Assembly (NCBI GenBank): GCA_012521455.1
Contig: JAAYMJ010000058.1
Location: forward strand, 1 to 12,871
DNA from: Clostridiaceae bacterium
Lineage (GTDB): Bacteria > Bacillota > Clostridia > UMGS1883 > JAAYMJ01
Length of the DNA: 12,871 nucleotides
Reading direction: 5' to 3'
Numbering within the stretch: the first letter of the stretch is position 1; each line of letters starts with the position of its first letter. A program made the position numbers and the translations under genes. Shown here piece after piece: positions 6,256 through 12,871 of this stretch. The notes beneath the pieces were generated by a model, which did not search any database, was not told the origin of the DNA, and was given only the letters and a program-made list of their open reading frames with translations.

Positions 6256-6345
6256 TCACGGCCTTAGGTAAAAAAACCTTATAATATGGGGGGTTTTTGT
6301 GTTTGCCTTAACTTTTTGCTTATGGCCGCAACTGTCGGAATCCAT
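6256..6345 (-). CDS. Possible 29-aa small protein or leader peptide after gyrA
   Basis: This short frame starts at ATG 6343-6345 with an excellent ribosome binding site, CGGAGGTAAGTT directly before the ATG (GGAGGT, 5-base spacing), only 18 bases after the gyrA stop. It ends at TGA 6256-6258, 44 bases before the CNNM start. The peptide begins MDSDSCGHKQKVK and ends RFFYLRP; it is polar and basic with one Cys-Gly-His motif. The site is better than gyrA's own, which suggests it is or was translated. Options: a small protein, a leader peptide for the CNNM gene, or the remnant 5' end of a lost gene. A Cys/His start followed by a basic stretch loosely recalls CsoR-type metal-sensing repressors, but none of the CsoR core (NRLxRIEGQ) follows. 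No function is claimed. Confidence 0.4.
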   Translation of the reverse strand: MDSDSCGHKQKVKANTKTPHIIRFFYLRP

Positions 6346-6363
6346 AACTTACCTCCGTTTTTT

Positions 6364-8793
6364 TCATTCTTCTTTTGAAACCCGGGCTACAGACACAACT
6401 TTCACGCCTTCGTCAAGCTTCATAAGCCTAACTCCTTTTGTGCTCCTGCCTATGGTTGAAATTTCCGCCGAGTCAAGCCTGATAATTGTGCCTTCGCTGG
6501 TTATAAGCATAATATCGTCTTTGTCGGATACTGAAGTTAGCGCGATAACATTTCCGGTTTCCCCGCTGATTTTATATGTGGTAACGCCAATACCGCCGCG
6601 GTTTTGGACTTTGTATTCGGAAACGGGGGTTTTTTTGCCAAACCCAAGTTCAGTTACCGCAAGGATTTTGCTGTCACTTTCGGGCACGCTCATGGAAACA
6701 ACCCAGTCGCCTTCCCTAAGCGTTATTGCCTTAACTCCCCTGGTAACCCTTCCTAAAGGACGAACGTCATTTTCAGAAAACCTGATTGCCATGCCCTGGT
6801 ATGTCCCGATAATTACGTCCTTTGTGCCGTCGGTTAAGTTCACGTTTATCAGTTCGTCACCATCATCTAAGGTTATCGCGATTAAGCCACCCTTTCTCTG
6901 GGTGTCATATTCCAAAAGGTCCGTCTTTTTAATAACCCCGTTTTTGGTGGCCATAAGAAGGTATTTTCCTTCCTCAAATTTGTCAACGGGTATTACCGCC
7001 TGTATTTTTTCGTCCCCGTCCAAAGCAAGGATATTGGCGATAAAGGTTCCCTTTGCCTGCCTTCCCGCTTCGGGGATTTGATAGCCTTTTAACCTGTATA
7101 CTTTGCCTTTGTTTGTAAAGAACAGGATGTTTGCGTGGGTTGAGGCGGAGAAAATACATTCCACAAAGTCCTCTTCCCTGGTCTGTATCCCCACAATGCC
7201 CTTGCCGCCGCGGTGCTGTGTTTTATAAGCAGAGGCGGGCATTCTCTTAATGTACCCGAAATGGGTTAAGGTGTAAATACTTTCTTCTTCCTCGATTAAG
7301 TCCTCAATGTCAATGTCGTCGGTGAGGTTTTCAATTACGGTGCGCCTTTCGTCGTTGTATTTGTTCTTTACTTCCAAAAGCTCTTCTTTGATGATGGAAA
7401 GCACTAAACTCTCCTCGTTAATAATCCTTGTATAGTATTTTATTTTTTCAAGCAAATCCTGATATTCTTCTTCGATTTTTTCAATTTCCAAACCCTGCAA
7501 ACGCGCAAGCCTCATGTCCAAAATCGCCTGCGCCTGGATTTCGGTAAGCTCAAACCTTTCAATGAGCCTTTCTTTTGCGTTATCGTAACTTTCCCTGATA
7601 ATCTTTATAACTTCGTCAATGTTTTGCAGCGCAATCCTTAACCCTTCCAAGATGTGGGCGCGGTCCTGCGCTTTTTTAAGGTCGTATTTTGCCCGGTTTA
7701 CCACAACTTCTTTTTGGAAGTTTAGGTAGTTATCCAAAACTTCCCTTAAGTTTAAAATCTTGGGCTCGTTGTTGACAAGGGCAAGCATGATTACGGAGAA
7801 GGACTCCTGAAGCTGGGTGAACTTATAAAGCTGGTTTAGTATTACATTGGCGTTTGCGTCCCTTCTCACTTCAATTACTATCCTTAGGCCCGTGCGGTTG
7901 CTGGACTCGTCAAGAAGGTGGGTAATACCGTCTATGCGCTTGTCCCTCACAAGCTCGGCAATTTTTTCGATAAGCCTTGTCTTGTTAACCTGATAGGGTA
8001 TTTGGGTAATCACAATCCTTTGGCGGCCGTTTTCCATGGTTTCGATTTCGGCCTTTGCCCTTAATATTATTTTACCCCGTCCCGTATGGTATGCGGCCCT
8101 TATCCCGTTTTTTCCCAAAATTATGCCGTAGGTGGGAAAATCAGGGCCTTTTATATAGTTCATAAGCTCATCTATTGTAATGTTCGGGTCGTCAATTAAC
8201 GCGCAAATCCCGTCAATTACTTCCCCCAAATTGTGGGGTGGGATATTTGTAGCCATGCCCACCGCGATACCTGATGAGCCGTTTACCAATAAGTTTGGTA
8301 TCCTTGAGGGTAACACCGTGGGCTCTTTTCTGGTATCATCAAAGTTGGGGGTAAAGGAAACGGTTTCTTTTTCAATGTCTTTTAACATTTCCAAAGAAAT
8401 TTTGGAAAGCCTTGCTTCCGTGTAACGGTAAGCCGCAGGCGGGTCCCCGTCAATGGAGCCGAAGTTCCCGTGCCCGTCAATTAGTGGGTATCGTAGGGAA
8501 AAATCCTGCGCCAAGCGTACCAGCGCGTCATAAACCGCCGCGTCGCCATGGGGGTGGTACCTACCAAGAACCGAACCTACGGTTGTGGCGCACTTGCGGT
8601 GGTTTTTGTCCGGCGTGAAGCCGTCCTCATACATGGTATAAAGAATTCTCCTGTGAACGGGCTTTAAGCCGTCGCGGACGTCCGGCAAAGCCCTTCCCAC
8701 GATTACGCTCATGGCGTATTCTATATAGCTGGATTTTAATTCCTTTTCTATATCCACATCCACAATATGCTGATTTTTGTATTCTTCGCTCAT
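6364..8793 (-). CDS. gyrA: DNA gyrase subunit A (809 aa)
   Basis: The DNA-cleaving and rejoining subunit; with GyrB it forms the A2B2 enzyme that introduces negative supercoils using ATP. The N-terminal domain carries the catalytic tyrosine Tyr124 in YRYTE (124-126 is YTE) preceded by Arg123, and the quinolone region [13 protein letters not shown] (77-89). Tower and coiled-coil regions run to about residue 500. The C-terminal DNA-wrapping beta-pinwheel follows, with the GyrA box QHRGGKG at 526-532 (consensus QRRGGKG) and degenerate repeats such as QRKGG and QNRGG; this box identifies gyrase rather than topoisomerase IV ParC. Ala85 replaces the serine or threonine usually found at E. coli position 83, while Asp89 (E. 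coli 87) is kept. Length is normal. The ATG at 8793 is supported by the conserved N-terminus, though its ribosome binding site (AAAGGA, 8812-8807) is unusually far, 13 bases. It is 38 bases after gyrB. Confidence 0.99.
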   Translation of the reverse strand: MSEEYKNQHIVDVDIEKELKSSYIEYAMSVIVGRALPDVRDGLKPVHRRILYTMYEDGFTPDKNHRKCATTVGSVLGRYHPHGDAAVYDALVRLAQDFSLRYPLIDGHGNFGSIDGDPPAAYRYTEARLSKISLEMLKDIEKETVSFTPNFDDTRKEPTVLPSRIPNLLVNGSSGIAVGMATNIPPHNLGEVIDGICALIDDPNITIDELMNYIKGPDFPTYGIILGKNGIRAAYHTGRGKIILRAKAEIETMENGRQRIVITQIPYQVNKTRLIEKIAELVRDKRIDGITHLLDESSNRTGLRIVIEVRRDANANVILNQLYKFTQLQESFSVIMLALVNNEPKILNLREVLDNYLNFQKEVVVNRAKYDLKKAQDRAHILEGLRIALQNIDEVIKIIRESYDNAKERLIERFELTEIQAQAILDMRLARLQGLEIEKIEEEYQDLLEKIKYYTRIINEESLVLSIIKEELLEVKNKYNDERRTVIENLTDDIDIEDLIEEEESIYTLTHFGYIKRMPASAYKTQHRGGKGIVGIQTREEDFVECIFSASTHANILFFTNKGKVYRLKGYQIPEAGRQAKGTFIANILALDGDEKIQAVIPVDKFEEGKYLLMATKNGVIKKTDLLEYDTQRKGGLIAITLDDGDELINVNLTDGTKDVIIGTYQGMAIRFSENDVRPLGRVTRGVKAITLREGDWVVSMSVPESDSKILAVTELGFGKKTPVSEYKVQNRGGIGVTTYKISGETGNVIALTSVSDKDDIMLITSEGTIIRLDSAEISTIGRSTKGVRLMKLDEGVKVVSVARVSKEE

Positions 8794-8831
8794 TTAGCAA
8801 CTTCATTCCTTTCGGCGTTTCAAAACGAAAA

Positions 8832-10757
<1,926 letters not shown>

Positions 10758-10779
10758 TTATTTTATCCTCCCTGAAATT

Positions 10780-11037
10780 TTAGCCCAATTTCATAAAGGT
10801 GCGCTTGTTTAGCGTGTTCGTTGAAATTGGCGATATATAAACGCTTTCAGAATTGTTTTTTTTGGTTATAATAAAGGATTTTGGAAGCTCATCTGACACA
10901 TTTATAACCTTTTTTTCATTTTGGGCTTTTTTCAAATACTCCCTGGTGATTTTTGAAATGCTGGTCTTTTCCAAATCGAAAAACCCGACTACATCATCCA
11001 TATACACCATGTGTGAGCCCCCAAGATGTAAAAACAT
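10780..11037 (-). CDS. remB: RemB/YaaB-type DUF370 regulator (85 aa)
   Basis: A member of the RemA/RemB (DUF370) family. In Bacillus, RemA activates extracellular-matrix genes and is a small DNA-binding protein; RemB is its paralogue, encoded between recF and gyrB. The N-terminus MFLHLGGSHMVYMDDVVG is the family signature, followed by a middle region with basic and hydrophobic residues (EYLKKAQNEKKVI) and a C-terminal ...SESVYISPISTNTLNKR segment. Position between recF and gyrB is exactly that of B. subtilis yaaB. The start ATG is 1 base past the recF stop (TAATATG), with GGGAGGATT (11041-11049) as its ribosome binding site inside recF, so translation is probably coupled. Family and location are secure. 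What this copy regulates here is not visible. Confidence 0.92.
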   Translation of the reverse strand: MFLHLGGSHMVYMDDVVGFFDLEKTSISKITREYLKKAQNEKKVINVSDELPKSFIITKKNNSESVYISPISTNTLNKRTFMKLG

Positions 11038-11038
11038 A

Positions 11039-12142
11039 TTAATCCTCCCAAAAAATTTTTCCGCTTTTTACCTGGAATTTTTTATATTCCCCGCTTAAGC
11101 TGATTAATTCCTTATCGGTGCAGGTGATTAGCACCTGCATGTTTTTTATCTTTTTAAACAAATACTCCCGCCTTGATTTGTCAAGCTCGCCCGTTATATC
11201 GTCCAAAAGCAGCACGGGGTATTCCAAAAAAACATCATATATGATTTTTACTAGCGCAATTTTAACGGATAACACCGCGGTTTTCTGCTGGCCCTGGGAT
11301 CCGAAATGCTTTATGTCAAGGTTGTTGGCCAAAAAAATTAAATCGTCCCTGTGGGGTCCAAACAAACAGCTCCCGCTTTCAATTTCCGCGTCCTTTTCCC
11401 TTTGCAGTATTTCAAACAAAGAATTTTTATTTTTTGAAAAATCCCTAAAATCAACAACGCGGAAACTTGGTTTATATAAAATTAAAAAATCTTCCCCTGA
11501 AATGTCAAAGCATATTTGCTTTGCCTCTTTTGACAAGGCCTCAATAAACACGCACCTGTAAGCCATAAGCCGGCTTGCATAGTCCGCTTGTTTTTCGTTC
11601 CAGATATCTAAAGCCGCCTTTTCCGCTTCCCTTTTTTTAATTTTTTTTAATAACGCCGCCTTTTGCTTTACAACCTGGTTATATTTTTCCAAAACCCCGT
11701 AATAATTCGGCTTTATCATTGAAATTGAGGAGTCTAAAAACTTTCTCCTCACCTCGGGGCCCATTTTTACCAGCGACAAATCGTCGGGCGTAAATAAAAC
11801 CACTTTAAAAACCCCTAGAAGCTGGCTTGATTTTAAAAGTGGAACATCATTTATGCGTATTTCCTTTTTTTTGTCTTTAAAAACCCTGATTCTTCCGGTC
11901 TGATGGCGGTTTTCGCTGAAAAAACTCACTTTTACATCTAAAAAATCCCTGCCAAAGAGGATTAGTTCCCTATCCTGCCTAGTGCGGTGGCTTTTACCAT
12001 GGGAAAAAAGGTATATGCTTTCCAAAAGGTTGGTTTTCCCCTGGGCGTTGTCGCCAAAAATCACATTCTGCCCCGGGGAAAATTCCACTTTTTCCCTTTC
12101 ATAATTGCGGTAATTCACAAGCTCAATAGAATTAATATACAT
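11039..12142 (-). CDS. recF: DNA replication and repair protein RecF (367 aa)
   Basis: An SMC-like ATPase that, with RecO and RecR, loads RecA at single-strand gaps and stalled forks. The N-terminus MYINSIELVNYRNY is typical. Walker A is GDNAQGKTN with Gly35-Lys36-Thr37; the ABC signature is GSQGQQK with Ser282; Walker B is PVLLLDDITGELD with Asp314-Asp315. Between them is a charged, partly coiled-coil arm (KKIKKREAEK and similar). Length matches the family. The ATG at 12142 overlaps the end of the S4-domain gene by 11 bases, and GGTGA lies 6 bases upstream inside that gene, pointing to translational coupling. Confidence 0.98.
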   Translation of the reverse strand: MYINSIELVNYRNYEREKVEFSPGQNVIFGDNAQGKTNLLESIYLFSHGKSHRTRQDRELILFGRDFLDVKVSFFSENRHQTGRIRVFKDKKKEIRINDVPLLKSSQLLGVFKVVLFTPDDLSLVKMGPEVRRKFLDSSISMIKPNYYGVLEKYNQVVKQKAALLKKIKKREAEKAALDIWNEKQADYASRLMAYRCVFIEALSKEAKQICFDISGEDFLILYKPSFRVVDFRDFSKNKNSLFEILQREKDAEIESGSCLFGPHRDDLIFLANNLDIKHFGSQGQQKTAVLSVKIALVKIIYDVFLEYPVLLLDDITGELDKSRREYLFKKIKNMQVLITCTDKELISLSGEYKKFQVKSGKIFWED

Positions 12143-12356
12143 CTCTTTTCACCAAAATTGTAACGGGGGGGTTTTGTAAAACTTCAACCCGGTCTCCCTC
12201 ATAGAGCTTTCTTCCCCTCCGCGTTTCTGTTTCCCCGTTAACTTTCACGCGCCCGTCCTGCACCATGATTTTAGCCTCTCCCCCGGTTTTAGCAATACCT
12301 GAGAGTTTCAAAAGGGCGCTTAAGGTAATATATTCTGTATTAATTGTAACTTCCAT
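12132..12356 (-). CDS. yaaA: S4-domain RNA-binding protein, YaaA family (74 aa)
   Basis: A small S4 domain fills nearly the whole protein: the ITLSALLKLSGIAKTGGEAK helix pair followed by VQDGRVKVNGETETRRGRKL and GDRVEV. By family it binds structured RNA, and YaaA-type proteins have been linked to ribosome assembly; that role is from related proteins. It lies between dnaN and recF as in B. subtilis. Two in-frame ATGs exist. I prefer the one at 12356 because AAAGGA, which overlaps the dnaN stop, then stands 8 bases upstream. For the ATG at 12365 the same site would touch the start codon. The 3' end overlaps recF by 11 bases. Confidence 0.93.
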   Translation of the reverse strand: MEVTINTEYITLSALLKLSGIAKTGGEAKIMVQDGRVKVNGETETRRGRKLYEGDRVEVLQNPPVTILVKRDVY

Positions 12357-12368
12357 CTTCCCCATCCT

Positions 12369-12871
12369 TTAGCTTGCAAGCCTAACCGGCAGTACCATAA
12401 ACAGGAAGGAGTCCCCTTCAACGGGCTTTATTACCAGCGGGCATAGGGCGGTGTTAAATTCCATTATAATGCTTTCACATTCAGCCGCCTTCAGCGCATC
12501 ATGAAGAAATTTGTGGTTAAACCCGATCTTAAGCTCGCCGCCGCAGTCGGGGATTTCCACAAAGTCGTTTACCTGTCCCATGCTGGTACTGCATTGAATA
12601 TTTATTTTATCATATTTTATATGTAGAATAACAGGGTTTTTTGAGGTATCTGAAGTAAGGAGGGGCTCCGCCCTTTCAATGGACGATAAAAATTCTTTCA
12701 CTGAAACGGTAATGCTTATGCTCTTTTCAGTGGGGATTATTTTTTCATAGTTTAAAAATTCCCCTTCAATTAACCTTGTAACAATTTTTGTGTTTAAAAA
12801 CCTAATTAGGGCGTGGTTTCCCGTATAGCAGATTGAAACCTCTTCCTCATTGTCGGGTAAGATTTTTAAAA
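12369..12871 (-). CDS. dnaN: DNA polymerase III beta sliding clamp, C-terminal part (5' end cut by window edge)
   Basis: The frame is open from the window edge to TAA at 12369-12371, giving about 166 residues of roughly 365, so the start and the first domain and a half lie beyond the right edge. The visible part holds the end of the second domain and the third clamp domain. Recognisable pieces are the YTGNHALIRF segment, EGEFLNYEKIIPTE (the RFPDYEKVIP-like motif), the helix KEFLSSIERAEPLL, the segment near LKIGFNHKFLHDAL (the family's GFNxxYLxDAL), and a C-terminal VLPVRLAS resembling MPMRL, which helps form the peptide-binding pocket for polymerase partners. It is the first visible gene of the operon, and its stop codon overlaps the yaaA ribosome binding site. 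Confidence 0.97.
   Translation of the reverse strand, partial: LKILPDNEEEVSICYTGNHALIRFLNTKIVTRLIEGEFLNYEKIIPTEKSISITVSVKEFLSSIERAEPLLTSDTSKNPVILHIKYDKINIQCSTSMGQVNDFVEIPDCGGELKIGFNHKFLHDALKAAECESIIMEFNTALCPLVIKPVEGDSFLFMVLPVRLAS

Noticed and set aside
6271..6298. A-rich, C-run, G and T-run stretch (AAAAACC ... GGTTTTT on the minus strand) as a gyrA terminator
   Set aside because: The stem is only 7 bp with five A-T pairs and a 13-base loop, and it lies inside the 29-codon frame. Too weak to call.
6299..7081. 260-aa open frame on the plus strand
   Set aside because: It lies almost wholly antisense to gyrA, has a serine/leucine-rich shadow composition and no ribosome binding site. The same applies to the other long antisense frames over gyrA, gyrB, recF and the hydrolase.
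12369..12701. A 110-aa gene starting at GTG 12701
   Set aside because: The frame stays open to the window edge with clear DnaN sequence upstream, so the GTG is an internal valine and the gene is simply cut by the window.

Overview
The window reads as chromosomal DNA from a low-GC Gram-positive bacterium, most likely a member of the Clostridia. The case rests on gene order and signals. Reading the minus strand from the right edge, the order is dnaN, an S4-domain gene (yaaA), recF, remB, gyrB, gyrA, which is the classic replication-origin-proximal cluster of Firmicutes. Most genes have strong AGGAGG-type ribosome binding sites, the tRNA promoters have near-consensus sigma-A boxes, the three tRNA genes encode their own CCA ends, and hairpin plus T-run terminators are common. 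I cannot name a genus.

Right half (about 6.2-12.9 kb, minus strand): a tightly packed replication and topology operon. dnaN is cut by the right edge, so dnaA and oriC probably lie just beyond it. Spacing is short throughout: yaaA and recF overlap by 11 bases and recF and remB are 1 base apart. gyrB and gyrA encode the two subunits of DNA gyrase. GyrA carries alanine at the position of the quinolone-contacting serine. After gyrA come a 29-codon open frame with an excellent ribosome binding site and then a CNNM/CBS (HlyC/CorC-type) membrane protein, a probable magnesium exporter, which may be read from the same transcript.

Middle (about 3.3-4.9 kb): a minus-strand tRNA cluster, Pro(TGG), Thr(TGT), Tyr(GTA), with one strong promoter before tRNA-Pro, a second before tRNA-Thr, and a terminator whose stem begins in the last base of tRNA-Tyr. 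Beyond it is a 34-residue single-pass membrane peptide with its own promoter. On the plus strand is a 277-residue cytoplasmic protein that I do not recognise; it converges on the CNNM gene across a shared bidirectional terminator.

Left part (0-3.3 kb): a 94-residue membrane protein of unknown function (GTG start, minus strand), divergent from an 873-residue secreted multidomain glycoside hydrolase. The hydrolase has a signal peptide, a LamG-like domain, a bacterial Ig-like domain, a GH43-type five-bladed propeller with a plausible catalytic triad, a jelly-roll-like domain and a C-terminal beta domain. It is followed by tandem terminators, so it looks monocistronic, and it suggests a plant- or arabinan-polysaccharide-using lifestyle.

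Most of the window is conserved housekeeping DNA. I saw no CRISPR array, insertion sequence, phage or defence system. The parts least explained by known families are the 277-residue protein, the three small proteins, and the GH43 enzyme's exact substrate.
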